The position numbers were made by a program, and so were the translations under genes. Below are positions 8,515 to 17,276 of a stretch of DNA of 64,000 bases, in pieces. The DNA comes from DATCHW01 sp036508135 (GTDB lineage Bacteria > Bacteroidota > Ignavibacteria > Tepidaquicellales > Tepidaquicellaceae). How positions within the stretch are numbered: the first letter of the stretch is position 1; each line of letters begins with the position of its first letter. The notes beneath the pieces are model-generated. The model did not search any database and had not been told where the DNA came from. It was given only the letters and a program-made list of their open reading frames with translations. Location: positions 124,001-188,000 of the forward strand of contig DATCHW010000221.1 in the NCBI GenBank assembly GCA_036508135.1, read 5' to 3'.

Positions 8515-9180
8515 TTGAAAGCAATGATACTCGCTGCCGGATTTGGTAGCCGGCTGAAACCATTGACGGATAATACTCCGAAAGCAATGATAGTTTACAA
8601 AGGGAAAACCCTCATAAAACATCAGATAGAAAGATTAAAAAAGGCAGGTGTATCGGAAATAGTAATTAATGCACATCACCTTGCAGATAAGTTGTCAGAT
8701 TATATCCGTGTAAATGATTTTGGTGTGAAAATTAATGTAATTGAGGAAAAAGAAATTCTTGGAACCGGCGGGGGAGTCCTTAACGCTTCTTTTTTTTTAA
8801 AAAATGAAAAGTCCTTTGTTGTTATTAATGTTGATGTGGATACGGATTTTAATTTACTCGATATGTTTGAGTACCATCAAGTACATAATTCTTTCGTTAC
8901 ACTCGCAATTCAGAAAAGAAAAACTAAACGGTATCTTGAATTCGATTCGGAACTATTCCTTACCCGGAGAGCGAACGAACATTCTCAGGAAAAAAATCTA
9001 TTTGCTTTTAACGGGATCCATATAATTTCCGGTGATATCTTTAACGAGGGATTTGAAATAAAATATCTTGATATTATTGATTTATTTCTGGAACTTATTC
9101 AAAGAGGAAGAAAAATTAAAGGATTTGATATGGGATTATCCGGATTTAAAGATATCGGGAAATTACAAAATCTGCAATAA
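8515..9180 (+). CDS. Sugar-1-phosphate nucleotidyltransferase (MurU/GMP-like)
   Basis: 221 residues, starting with TTG at 8515 so that the Rossmann-type N-terminus 'MKAMILAAGFGSRL' is complete. Seen: the nucleotide-binding 'AAGFGSRLKPLTDNTPKAM', the acceptor lysine region 'TLIKHQIERL', 'GTGGGVLNA', and 'NVDVDTDF' (metal-binding Asp). It activates a sugar phosphate with an NTP. Size and pattern are closest to MurNAc-1-P uridylyltransferase (MurU) or short mannose-1-P guanylyltransferases; substrate cannot be told from sequence. It converges on the nifU-like gene with only 2 bp between the stop codons. Confidence 0.85.
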   Translation: MKAMILAAGFGSRLKPLTDNTPKAMIVYKGKTLIKHQIERLKKAGVSEIVINAHHLADKLSDYIRVNDFGVKINVIEEKEILGTGGGVLNASFFLKNEKSFVVINVDVDTDFNLLDMFEYHQVHNSFVTLAIQKRKTKRYLEFDSELFLTRRANEHSQEKNLFAFNGIHIISGDIFNEGFEIKYLDIIDLFLELIQRGRKIKGFDMGLSGFKDIGKLQNLQ

Positions 9181-9182
9181 GT

Positions 9183-9419
9183 TTAATTTACAGATTCTAC
9201 TCTCTTTACTCCCGGGATTTCTTTTAAAATAAGTCTTTCTATTCCTGCCCGGAGTGTCATTAGGTTCATAGGGCATCCATGACACGAGCCGAGAAGCCTT
9301 ATTTTCACTATGTTTTCATTTTCTATACCTACAAATTCTACATCACCATCATCTTGCTGTAAAAAAGGTCTTACCTTTTTTAATACTTCTTCCACTTGCT
9401 CCCGGTTTATTATTGTCAT
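9183..9419 (-). CDS. NifU C-terminal-domain Fe-S scaffold protein
   Basis: 78 residues, a stand-alone NifU-C (Nfu) domain. It has the CxxC cluster-binding motif in 'GSCHGCPMNLMTLRAGIE' (about 43-60) and the 'DGGDVEFV'-type strand in the form 'DDGDVEFVGI'. Such proteins carry and deliver 4Fe-4S clusters to apo-proteins. It is the last gene of a leftward operon with a Mrp-type cluster carrier, a standard pairing that supports an Fe-S role. NadA nearby is one plausible client, but that link is inference. Confidence 0.9.
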   Translation of the reverse strand: MTIINREQVEEVLKKVRPFLQQDDGDVEFVGIENENIVKIRLLGSCHGCPMNLMTLRAGIERLILKEIPGVKRVESVN

Positions 9420-9428
9420 ATTTTATTA

Positions 9429-9875
9429 TTATTGCTGTTCTGGATTGATGCTTTCGGATATTGACTTTGCATAGTCAAGTTTCCATGTACCGCCTTCTTT
9501 TTCTGTAAATATTTCAGAAGTCTTTCCGCTGTTTGTCTTTATAATAATTGTAACTAAGTCTTCTTCTTGTTTCTGATCTGCTATATAAAATTCTTCCCCC
9601 AGTATCCCGAGCGATTTTAGATTAGGAACATTCTGTTCAAATAGGTCTCGTCCGCTCGTGTTTCTGCCTTTTGCCTTGTTTTCAAAAAACCTCTGGGACT
9701 TTTCATTAAGCTGTGCCCACGCTTTATTGTAGTTATTATCTTTTACGGCTGCCACAAAATCTTTAACAGCATTCTCGGGTGAATCCGACCCGCCTGTATT
9801 TCCGCAACCGGTTATTGCAAATGCTGTCAAAATTATCAAAATCAGATTTCTCATATTATTATTAAATTTAATCAA
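9429..9875 (-). CDS. DUF4878-type lipoprotein
   Basis: 148 residues. A short N-terminal hydrophobic segment ends in a lipobox, 'FAITGCGN', with the lipidated Cys at about 23, so it is a membrane-anchored periplasmic lipoprotein. The mature part begins 'SPENAVKDFVAAVKDNNY' and ends with an 'EGGTWKLDYA'-like strand, the pattern of NTF2-like DUF4878 lipoproteins. Its start overlaps the mrp stop by 4 bp (ATGA), so translation is coupled. Why a lipoprotein sits between two Fe-S carrier genes is unclear. Function unknown. Confidence 0.7.
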   Translation of the reverse strand: MIKFNNNMRNLILIILTAFAITGCGNTGGSDSPENAVKDFVAAVKDNNYNKAWAQLNEKSQRFFENKAKGRNTSGRDLFEQNVPNLKSLGILGEEFYIADQKQEEDLVTIIIKTNSGKTSEIFTEKEGGTWKLDYAKSISESINPEQQ

Positions 9876-11011
9876 ATAAAAATTTCAAGATTAGGCTTTC
9901 CCGCACCTTCACTGTTCCTGATGTTTATTTCTTTAATTAATTCCGTTCCCATCGATATGAAAATTTTGCTTACCTCGTTAGTAGGATCTGAATTTACAAT
10001 AGGACTCCCGGAATCGCCGTATTCGCGAATTTTCGTGGTAATCGGAATTTCTCCTAACAGTTTCACGTCGTATTCTTTGCTCATTTTTTCTCCGCCGCCC
10101 TTTCCAAAAATGTAATCTTTCGAGCCGTCAGTATTAATGTAAAAACTCATATTTTCAATTATACCAAGATTCGGGACATTCACTTTCGCAAACATCAGGT
10201 GTCCTTTCCTTGCATCTGCTACGGATATTTCCTGGGGAGTAGTTATTATTATTGCACCTGTAAGAGGAATTGTTTGACTTAGTGTCAATTGAATGTCACC
10301 CGTTCCGGGGGGCATATCGAATAGAAGGAAATCAAGCTCGCCCCATTCGACTTCGCTCATAAATTGTCTGAGAGCACTCGAAGCCATCGGTCCCCGCCAT
10401 ACAACTGCAGAATTACCCTCCGTCAGGAAACCTATTGACATTAATTTAATTCCCTGGCTGATTACGGGAAGCATCTTATGCTTGCCGTTAACCTTTATTA
10501 CTTCAGGTCTTTGGTTATTTACTCCCAGCATAATCGGGATAGATGGACCGTAAATATCCGCATCAATTAAACCGACTTTGGCTCCTTTCGCACTCAAAGC
10601 CGCTGCCAGATTCACAGCAATAGTTGATTTTCCCACCCCGCCTTTCCCGGAAGCAATTGCAATGGTGTTTTTCACATTAGGCAGTACTGAATCCTTTTGT
10701 TTATCCGAATGATTCAGGATTTCTAATGAAAAATTAATTTCTATATTACATTCGGTTTTTAATTCAGATTTTATTGCTTTTTTGATTTCATCTTTTAAAT
10801 TCAGAGAATCATTCAGATCTGTAATTCCCAATTCAATATTTATATTCTTATCGTCCGTTTCAATTTTTTTGATAAAGTTTAAATTTCCGAAATCTCTGTT
10901 TAATACCGGATCTTTGAATCTCGAGATTATTTCTTTTATCTTCTGCTCTGTCAAATTAAGCTGACCTTTCTGTTTATAAAAAACTAATTTACATAAACTC
11001 TTATATATCAA
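9872..11011 (-). CDS. mrp: Mrp/NBP35-family ATP-binding Fe-S carrier
   Basis: Up to 379 residues. An N-terminal MIP18/DUF59-like domain (about 20-105) is followed by a ParA/MinD-type P-loop ATPase. Its deviant Walker A is 'SGKGGVGKST' (121-130), with 'DADIYGPSIP' and 'DMPPGTGD' (Walker B). The family binds and transfers Fe-S clusters. A TTG at 10954 (residue 20), preceded by 'aaagg', is a credible alternative start because the first 19 residues have no family match. The usual CxxC of ApbC's C-terminal half is not evident in the visible C-terminus. First gene of the leftward operon mrp-lipoprotein-nifU. Confidence 0.9.
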   Translation of the reverse strand: MIYKSLCKLVFYKQKGQLNLTEQKIKEIISRFKDPVLNRDFGNLNFIKKIETDDKNINIELGITDLNDSLNLKDEIKKAIKSELKTECNIEINFSLEILNHSDKQKDSVLPNVKNTIAIASGKGGVGKSTIAVNLAAALSAKGAKVGLIDADIYGPSIPIMLGVNNQRPEVIKVNGKHKMLPVISQGIKLMSIGFLTEGNSAVVWRGPMASSALRQFMSEVEWGELDFLLFDMPPGTGDIQLTLSQTIPLTGAIIITTPQEISVADARKGHLMFAKVNVPNLGIIENMSFYINTDGSKDYIFGKGGGEKMSKEYDVKLLGEIPITTKIREYGDSGSPIVNSDPTNEVSKIFISMGTELIKEINIRNSEGAGKPNLEIFI

Positions 11012-11055
11012 AAATGGAAAAATAACATTTTCATAAAATATATAACAATTACTTC

Positions 11056-11175
11056 TTTTTTTAGCAGAGTCTCTTTGGCGAATTTATTCGGCAGAGGACT
11101 CTGCGTTATCATAAGATTTGATTTCAACCGAGTAAAGCAGAGTCCCCCAAAGCGGGGAGACTCTGCTTAAAAAAA
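11056..11175. repeat. 120-bp two-hairpin repeat, copy 1
   Basis: The unit is flanked by a T-run on the left and an A-run on the right. Outer arms 'agcagagtctc' (11063-11073) and its complement (11157-11167) are fully paired. Inside, the octamer GCAGAGTC and its complement alternate four times, which can make two separate hairpins (11064-11104 and 11137-11166). The second has an extra CCCC/GGGG stem. Copy 2 lies 152 bp downstream. It looks like a BIME/REP-type element or a bidirectional terminator. No protein is encoded. Confidence 0.85.
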
Positions 11176-11207
11176 GATTTCCCTGCCGTTTACAACCTGT
11201 TCTCCGC

Positions 11208-11328
11208 TTTTTTTAGCAGAGTCTCTTTGGCGAATTTATTCGGCAGAGGACTCTGCGCTACCATAAGATTTGATTTCAACCGAGTAAAGCAGAGTCCCCA
11301 AAAGCGGGGAGACTCTGCTTAAAAAAAA
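11208..11328. repeat. 121-bp two-hairpin repeat, copy 2
   Basis: Near-identical direct copy of the element at 11056-11175. Differences are a few bases after the first hairpin ('gcgctacc' for 'gcgttatc') and one C/A exchange in the loop of the second hairpin. The spacer between the copies (11176-11207) is unrelated. Both T/A-flanked hairpins would stop transcription of the leftward gene at 11401-12666 before mrp. Confidence 0.85.
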
Positions 11329-11400
11329 TAAATCAGACTTGGAAACAGTGTTAATAATATTACTATTAATTTTATTATTTTCATTTTTAAAAAGTTTTAA

Positions 11401-12666
11401 TTATTTAATAAAAATAACTTTAATAATTTGAGTAAATAAATTATCGTTTCGTGCTCGAATAAAATATATTCCGCTCGAAAGATTGCCGAAATCCAATTTT
11501 ACCTCATAAAATCCGGGACTATTAATTTGCAACTGCTTTTTAAATATTACAGTACCTTTGGTATCAAATATTTCTAAATATGTTTCGGGATTCTTGTAAA
11601 GAATTTTATTGACCGCTAATTCAACTTTTAATTCTGAATTAAATGGGTTTGGGTAACATTTATTTATTTCGAATGACTCGGGAATTTCTGATGAAATTTG
11701 ATTTATCCAAACGCCTCCTGTTGTAGTTTTATGTATTTTACCGCCGCCGCCACTAACATATCCATTTGAACTATTGAAAAAATACATACTCAACCCTTGG
11801 AATGGCGCTGAATATGTTAACCAATTTTGTCCTGAATTTGTCGTTTTCAGAAATGTCTGATATCCTGAAGAAAAGCCCGTATTAGCATCAATAAAAAAAA
11901 CATCATATAATTCATAATTACATTCAAGAATATTAACCCAATTCGAACCACTATTTGTTGTTCGATATATTCCTGAATAATACCATGCATCAGAGCCCGC
12001 TACAAAACCAATATTTTCGGAGATAAATCTTATTGATCCAAATGAATAAGGGCCGATATAAGTCTGAACAAAATTATAACCTCCATTTGTGGTTTTATAA
12101 ACTGCTCCGTCTTGCGCACATACGTAACCAGTATTAAGGCTTGTAAAGTATACTCCAAAAAGGTTTGATGGTAAATCAGCGGTTAGTATCCAGTTCAATC
12201 CACCATTAGTCGTTTTGCAAAAATAACCATACCTACCTGCAGCATATCCGGTATTTTCATCTATAAAATATAAAGCGTTATAGATTTGCGTTAGACTATA
12301 ATATGGCGGTTCATAACCTTTCCAGTTAGCCCCTCCATTCGTCGTCTTATAAATATACAAATATCTACCGCTTACAAACCCCGTATTAGCATTTAAAAAA
12401 AATAATCCATAAACCTCATCTAAAGGATATGCAACCGAGTCAAATATTTTAAATTTATTCCAATTTAAACCTGCATTAATTGTCTTATAAAATACTGCGG
12501 AATCAGAAAAAGGACCTCCGCCTGCCGCAAAACCTGTATTTTCATTCACGAACTGAATTTTATTCAATTGCATCGTCGTATTTGTCTGATAAACAGTCCA
12601 TTGTGAATATCCGGATATTGTCGTTATAAAAGTTATACAAACTAATGTAAATATTATTTTTTTCAT
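11401..12666 (-). CDS. Secreted YCF48/BNR-repeat protein with T9SS tail
   Basis: 421 residues with a signal peptide (about 1-20, ending 'SGYSQW'). Residues 25-325 are at least six YCF48-like propeller blades, each ending in 'KTTNGG.NW' or a close variant and containing 'NTGYAAG' or 'NTGFVSG'. The C-terminus has a T9SS type A sorting domain with 'CYPNPFNSELKVEL', 'SSGIYFIRA' and a terminal 'KVIFIK'. The repeats match those of the cargo at 1-2556. Role unknown; adhesion or substrate binding at the surface is inference. Two hairpin repeats lie directly downstream. Confidence 0.85.
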   Translation of the reverse strand: MKKIIFTLVCITFITTISGYSQWTVYQTNTTMQLNKIQFVNENTGFAAGGGPFSDSAVFYKTINAGLNWNKFKIFDSVAYPLDEVYGLFFLNANTGFVSGRYLYIYKTTNGGANWKGYEPPYYSLTQIYNALYFIDENTGYAAGRYGYFCKTTNGGLNWILTADLPSNLFGVYFTSLNTGYVCAQDGAVYKTTNGGYNFVQTYIGPYSFGSIRFISENIGFVAGSDAWYYSGIYRTTNSGSNWVNILECNYELYDVFFIDANTGFSSGYQTFLKTTNSGQNWLTYSAPFQGLSMYFFNSSNGYVSGGGGKIHKTTTGGVWINQISSEIPESFEINKCYPNPFNSELKVELAVNKILYKNPETYLEIFDTKGTVIFKKQLQINSPGFYEVKLDFGNLSSGIYFIRARNDNLFTQIIKVIFIK

Positions 12667-13078
12667 GTCAAGATGTTTTTACTTTTAAACCCAGGTAAGT
12701 AATATAGGTTAATAAACATATAATAATCTTCTTAAAAATGTTATGATTAATATTAGTTCGAAGGTTTGTGATTAAATTATCTTTTGAATTCCTCATTTTC
12801 AAAAATTAATATTTAGAATAAAAAATTCTTAATATCACATCATCTATTCCCAAAGATTTGATAACTAACTATAATCTAATTAAACTTATTTCAAAAATAA
12901 AGTTTTATTTGACGAGGTTTTGAGTTAGATTTTACCGGTTCTCATATTTCTTTCGAAGCTTGAACTTGGAAGCAGGTAGTGGAAACATAAATAAATCTAA
13001 ATCATTAATTTTTTTTCTATACTTTTCAAATTACTAAATTGAAATTAACGTATTAAATGAATAATTTTAAAACATATT
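12667..13078. other. AT-rich intergenic region between divergent genes
   Basis: 412 bp with no recognisable gene. It separates the leftward T9SS cargo from the rightward membrane-protein gene, so it should hold promoters for both. I see no clear operator, riboswitch or repeat in it. Confidence 0.5.
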
Positions 13079-13678
13079 ATGAATACTCTTAATAAATCTT
13101 CAAAAATCTGGTTATTTATTCTCGCTGTATCAGCAATTTTTTGGCTGGGCGGGATTAATGTCAGAGCGTTGATAGGGAACGAACTTCTGAATTATGATGA
13201 ATTTGCATTCAGGACAAGCATTCCCCCTGATGAAGAGAATATGATTTTTAAGATGATGTCCTATGCTTCAATTCTGATAATAATATCATATTTATTTGCA
13301 TTCGTTTCCGCCGTATTTTTTGCGAAGAATTATAAAATAAGTCTTAAGCAAAATGGCTGGTACCTGATGTGTTTGATTTTATTTTTTATGTTCTCTCCGG
13401 TGGAATTTTATACTTATTTCCTTGATATAAAATTTATACTGTTATTTTATCAGAGACCAGTAAATCACGACGGACTTCTCAAAATCTTTGGTGAGCGTCT
13501 TGGATTTTTTAAAGGTGTACCATGGATTGCGTTACTATCTTACTATTCGATAATTTTTATAGTTATTTTTAAACCGCTAAGAAAAACAGAGAAAGAACTT
13601 ATTGAAGATAAAAATAAGATTGATGAACAAGCTTATGAATATCATTTGCATGAAGAGGATGATATCGTCCATGATTAA
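13079..13678 (+). CDS. Unknown inner-membrane protein, four predicted helices
   Basis: 199 residues. Hydrophobic helices at about 9-30, 60-84, 93-115 and 148-166 are separated by short polar loops. A periplasmic loop after helix 1 contains 'IPPDEENM'. The C-terminal tail (170-199) is charged and ends in a His/Asp/Glu-rich stretch 'EYHLHEEDDIVHD'. No family is recognised. It begins a rightward run with a small protein, an MBL hydrolase and an inositol-phosphatase-like protein, but the spacing (26 bp) is the only link. Confidence 0.6.
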   Translation: MNTLNKSSKIWLFILAVSAIFWLGGINVRALIGNELLNYDEFAFRTSIPPDEENMIFKMMSYASILIIISYLFAFVSAVFFAKNYKISLKQNGWYLMCLILFFMFSPVEFYTYFLDIKFILLFYQRPVNHDGLLKIFGERLGFFKGVPWIALLSYYSIIFIVIFKPLRKTEKELIEDKNKIDEQAYEYHLHEEDDIVHD

Positions 13679-13704
13679 AAATAATTTTCGCCTCAGGACT
13701 TGAT

Positions 13705-14004
13705 ATGCATAAAAGAGTCATTAAAAAAGCTCCTGTCGATGTTATAGATAAGAACAAGGACTTCCTTATCGAAGAGCTTCTTGAAGTTTTCCATAAAGTA
13801 AATTATACCGTCAGAATCGAAAAAGGTTTTTTTAAAGGCGGTTTCTGCCTCCTCCGCGAGCAAAAATTATTTCTCCTGAATAAAAATCTATCTCAGGATA
13901 AAAAGATTTTATTCCTCGTAAAAAATCTTGCAGAAATTGGTGTGGATGATATTTTTTTAAAACCGAACATCAGGGAAATGATCGATAATGAAAAGGGAAG
14001 TTGA
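13705..14004 (+). CDS. Small conserved-looking hypothetical protein
   Basis: 99 residues, no signal peptide or membrane helix. The pattern is amphipathic: a helical N-terminus, central strands 'YTVRIEKGFFKGGFCLL' and 'KLFLLNKNL', then a helical C-terminus. A single Cys sits in 'GGFCLLRE'. The compact alpha/beta pattern and position 3 bp before the MBL hydrolase gene suggest a real, co-expressed gene. I do not recognise the family. Confidence 0.55.
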   Translation: MHKRVIKKAPVDVIDKNKDFLIEELLEVFHKVNYTVRIEKGFFKGGFCLLREQKLFLLNKNLSQDKKILFLVKNLAEIGVDDIFLKPNIREMIDNEKGS

Positions 14005-14007
14005 CTT

Positions 14008-14781
14008 TTGGATAAAATGAAAGTAATACTGGTCGGAACAGGCACATCGCAGGGTGTCCCTAATATCGGATGTAAATGCAAAACCTGTCTGTCAAAAAAT
14101 CCTAAAAATAAAAGACTCCGGGTTTCGGCATATATTGAAGTTGATGGCTTAAAGATCCTTATTGATACCTCTATTGATTTCAGACAGCAGATGCTTAAAT
14201 ACAATATCGACGATATCGATGTGGTATTGTTTACACATCATCACGTTGACCATATACTTGGTATGGATGACCTCAGGCAGATAAATCAACGCCTCGATAA
14301 ATTTATTGATATTTACGGGACTGAAATCACAATGGATGAAATCAAAATGACTTTCCGTTATGCTATGAATCCGAAACTTATAAGTTATAAGGCAGTTCCG
14401 CTTGTTCATTTCCATACACAGGAGAATAAAAAGTTTAAAATAAAAAATACGGAAATCACACCTGTTGAAGTAATGCACGGTAAATTAAAAATTTTCGGAT
14501 ACAGGATAAGAAATTTCGCATATATTACCGATGCAAGTGGTATTTCCGCAGACGAACTTGAAAAATTGAAAGGGCTTGATGTTCTCATACTCAACGCACT
14601 GCGCCGCCGACCACATCCGACGCATTTTAATCTCGAGCAGGCTGTTTCCATAGCCCGTTATTTGAAACCCAAAAAGACTTTCTTTACGCATATCACGCAC
14701 GATTTAAACCATAATGAAATAAATAAAACATTATCGGATAATATCAAACTCGCATACGACGGACTCGAATTAAAAATTTAA
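14008..14781 (+). CDS. MBL-fold metal-dependent hydrolase (PhnP-like)
   Basis: 257 residues. Metallo-beta-lactamase fold: 'GTGTSQGVPNIGCKCKTC' at the N-terminus, the metal-binding 'THHHVDHILGMDDL' (HxHxDH, about 76-89), 'EVMHGK', 'YITDASG' and 'FFTHITHD'. The early CxCxxC is as in PhnP and related phosphodiesterases. The enzyme should hydrolyse a phosphodiester; PhnP acts on cyclic ribose phosphate, but no phn genes are nearby, so the substrate is open. TTG at 14008 gives nine extra bases; ATG at 14017 begins right at 'MKVILVGTGT' and may be the real start. Confidence 0.85.
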   Translation: MDKMKVILVGTGTSQGVPNIGCKCKTCLSKNPKNKRLRVSAYIEVDGLKILIDTSIDFRQQMLKYNIDDIDVVLFTHHHVDHILGMDDLRQINQRLDKFIDIYGTEITMDEIKMTFRYAMNPKLISYKAVPLVHFHTQENKKFKIKNTEITPVEVMHGKLKIFGYRIRNFAYITDASGISADELEKLKGLDVLILNALRRRPHPTHFNLEQAVSIARYLKPKKTFFTHITHDLNHNEINKTLSDNIKLAYDGLELKI

Positions 14782-14790
14782 AACAATACA

Positions 14791-15564
14791 ATGAAAGATA
14801 CTCTGCATAAAGCTTCAATGGAAGCAGGGAAAATAATTAAAGAATACTTTGAAACTAAATTTCAGATTGAAAGCAAGGATGTCATTTCTAATTTAGTGAC
14901 AGAAGTGGATAAAAAATCGGAAGCAATAATTATCGGAATAATCAGGTCTGAATTTCCTGAACATAGTATCTTATCTGAGGAAATCGGTTCGCTTGATGCC
15001 GATTCTGATGTAAAATGGATTATAGACCCGATTGACGGGACAATAAACTATGCCCATTCAATTCCGCTGTGCTGCGTATCTATCGGAGTGGAAAAAAAAG
15101 GTGAGATTATTCTTGGAGTTGTATATAATCCTCTTTCCGGAGAATATTTCTTTGCGGAAAAGGGAAAAGGTGCATTTCTGAACGATAAAAAAATATCTGT
15201 ATCACAGGAAGATAATTTTGGAAAATCTCTTCTTGTTACGGGATTCCCTTACGATACAAGCAACAATCCTCATAAACCTGTTACAGTGTTTGCTGAATTT
15301 GTCAATAAAGATATTCCTGTAAGGAGACTCGGCTCTGCGGCTCTTGACCTTTGCTGGACTGCCTGCGGAAGGTTTGATGGCTTCTGGGAATATAATCTAA
15401 ATCCCTGGGATGTCGCGGCTGGCTATCTGATAATGACAGAAGCAGGCGGGCTTGTTACAGACTTTGCGAATGAAAAATACTCTGTTTATAAAAAGGAAAT
15501 TTTAGCCACAAATGGCTTGATTCACAATGATATGCTTAACGTAATCCAAAAAGTAAAACAGTAA
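14791..15564 (+). CDS. suhB: Inositol monophosphatase family protein
   Basis: 257 residues. Hallmarks are 'TEVDKKSE' (about 33-40), 'ILSEEIG' (metal-binding Glu), 'WIIDPIDGTINYAHS' (76-90, the metal-binding DPIDGT), and 'NPWDVAAGYLIMTEAGG' near the C-terminus. Mg-dependent hydrolysis of inositol-1-phosphate or a similar sugar phosphate. The symbol reflects family, not proven substrate. It follows the MBL gene by 9 bp and converges on ribH. Confidence 0.9.
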   Translation: MKDTLHKASMEAGKIIKEYFETKFQIESKDVISNLVTEVDKKSEAIIIGIIRSEFPEHSILSEEIGSLDADSDVKWIIDPIDGTINYAHSIPLCCVSIGVEKKGEIILGVVYNPLSGEYFFAEKGKGAFLNDKKISVSQEDNFGKSLLVTGFPYDTSNNPHKPVTVFAEFVNKDIPVRRLGSAALDLCWTACGRFDGFWEYNLNPWDVAAGYLIMTEAGGLVTDFANEKYSVYKKEILATNGLIHNDMLNVIQKVKQ

Positions 15565-15631
15565 AAATAGAAACTAAATATTTTTTCATTTCTCAACTAT
15601 TAACACCTATCTCTATTTTAATGAAATCAGC

Positions 15632-16141
15632 TTATTCGGTTTTCACAGTTATTAACCTTTCGACAGTCTCAAGCACCGCTATTGCGGCTTCATAACCTTT
15701 ATTACCTTCTTGTGTAATAGGATTTATTTTGCATCTGTTCAGTGCCTGTTGCTCTGTAAAGCAGGTTAAAATTCCGAATCCAATTGGTACTCTTTCTTTT
15801 ACGGAAAGATTGCAGAGTGCATTTGATACGGATGATGCAATATATTCAAAATGTGCTGTTTCACCTTCGATTATACACCCGAGAGTTATTACTCCGTCAA
15901 TCTTATTTTTGATATCGGATAGATGAAGCAATGCCGAAGCAATAACAGGAATCTCAAAAGCCCCCGGTGCTCTGAAAACTTTAATGTTTTTTTCTTTCAG
16001 TCCGTTTTCTTTAAGCGCGAGTTTTGCACCTTTTAATAATTTATCCGTAATGGTTCTGTTGAAATCACTTATAACAATTGCAACCCGGAGTTTTTCACCG
16101 CCTGAAATTTTTTTTCCTGATATCTTTTTATATATTTTCAT
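15632..16141 (-). CDS. ribH: 6,7-dimethyl-8-ribityllumazine synthase
   Basis: 169 residues, usual RibH size. It joins the pyrimidinedione and dihydroxybutanone phosphate in the penultimate riboflavin step and assembles into capsids or pentamers. Motifs are 'VVISDFN'-like 'IVISDFNRTIT', 'RAPGAFEIPVIA', 'GCIIEGETAHFEYIA' with the catalytic His, and 'PIGFGILTCFTEQQA'. The other rib genes are not in view and no FMN riboswitch is visible upstream. A 212-bp gap precedes it. Confidence 0.93.
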   Translation of the reverse strand: MKIYKKISGKKISGGEKLRVAIVISDFNRTITDKLLKGAKLALKENGLKEKNIKVFRAPGAFEIPVIASALLHLSDIKNKIDGVITLGCIIEGETAHFEYIASSVSNALCNLSVKERVPIGFGILTCFTEQQALNRCKINPITQEGNKGYEAAIAVLETVERLITVKTE

Positions 16142-16353
16142 ACATGCAGATTTAATTATTCCAAATTACTAATAATTAGAAGATAATGAAATAAAAAATT
16201 CCCCCCGCTTCCGAAAAGAGGAATATAAATTTATTTTGGTATATTTTTATTCTGTATTCGAATATGAATCATTGTTCTTTAATTACAAATCATTATTAAT
16301 TATCGAAGCACAGCATTGATAAATCCGAATTTTGTCATAAAAATAATTTCAAT

Positions 16354-17175
16354 TTAATCCAGTCTTACTTTCATATTATTTATTTCTTTAGGAGTAATAT
16401 GGAATTTTCCGAAATTATCAAAATCTGCCTGGACTATTCCGTGAAAATCAGAACCTCCGCTTTCCAGAAGAAAATACTCGGAAGCTATTGAGGAATAATG
16501 CTTCATCAATGAGGGCGAATGAGAAGGGTGAATAATTTCTATTCCGTCTATTCCTTCATTTATCAGATTACTAAGCCCTGTTTCATTTACATATTTACCG
16601 GGATGAGCAAGAAAGGATAATCCCCCGGTCTCATTTATTAATGTCAGAACTTCTTTGAACGGCGGATTGTTTTTAATAACGCAGGCAGGTTTTCCATCAC
16701 CGATATATTTTATAAATGCTTCATAATAATTCTTCACAATACCCTTTTTCACCATTGTCTGTGCAAGATGCGGTCTTCCGAATGCAATATCTCCTGTGAA
16801 TATATCCGTAATTTCGGATGGTTCAATTTGTACCTCAAGCGAATTTAATTTATCAACCATACTTTCGAGTCTTATCCACCTGTTGGCTCTCATCGTATTA
16901 ATGTATTCGAGTAAAACCGGATTTTTATAATCAATAAAATACCCGAGTATGTGTATCTCTTTTCCGTTCAGATTAGTGCTGAATTCTATTCCGGGAATAA
17001 CATCTAAACCGGCATCGTTACCGGATAATACTGCTTCTTCGAGTCCGTCAACACTATCGTGGTCAGTAATGCCAATCGCTTGCATCCCCGCTTTTTTTGC
17101 AAGTCCGACTATTTCTGTCGGGGAAAACTTACCGTCTGAAAAGTTTGTATGAATATGTAAATCAGCAATTGGCAT
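16354..17175 (-). CDS. PHP-domain phosphoesterase (RNase AM/YciV-like)
   Basis: 273 residues. N-terminal PHP metal motif 'ADLHIHTNFSDGKFSP' (HxH), then 'GITDHDSVDGLEEA', 'GIEFSTN', 'LAHPGKY' and 'GGSDFHG' near the C-terminus. These supply the trinuclear metal site of PHP phosphoesterases. The order and length match YciV/TrpH-like enzymes (3',5'-nucleoside bisphosphate phosphatase, RNase AM) rather than DNA polymerase or histidinol phosphatase. It is cytoplasmic and probably monocistronic, with a 101-bp divergent region shared with ddl. Confidence 0.88.
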   Translation of the reverse strand: MPIADLHIHTNFSDGKFSPTEIVGLAKKAGMQAIGITDHDSVDGLEEAVLSGNDAGLDVIPGIEFSTNLNGKEIHILGYFIDYKNPVLLEYINTMRANRWIRLESMVDKLNSLEVQIEPSEITDIFTGDIAFGRPHLAQTMVKKGIVKNYYEAFIKYIGDGKPACVIKNNPPFKEVLTLINETGGLSFLAHPGKYVNETGLSNLINEGIDGIEIIHPSHSPSLMKHYSSIASEYFLLESGGSDFHGIVQADFDNFGKFHITPKEINNMKVRLD

Positions 17176-17276
17176 ATTTAAAATTAGTTTTTTACAGGGT
17201 ATTTAAAAAGTCAGTAAATATTATCAATTAAATTGAATTAATATGATTAATATGATTATTTAATAAACAGTTATAA

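Noticed and set aside
15565..16353. Search for an FMN riboswitch near ribH
   Set aside because: Neither the 212-bp upstream gap nor the downstream gap shows the conserved RFN-element blocks.
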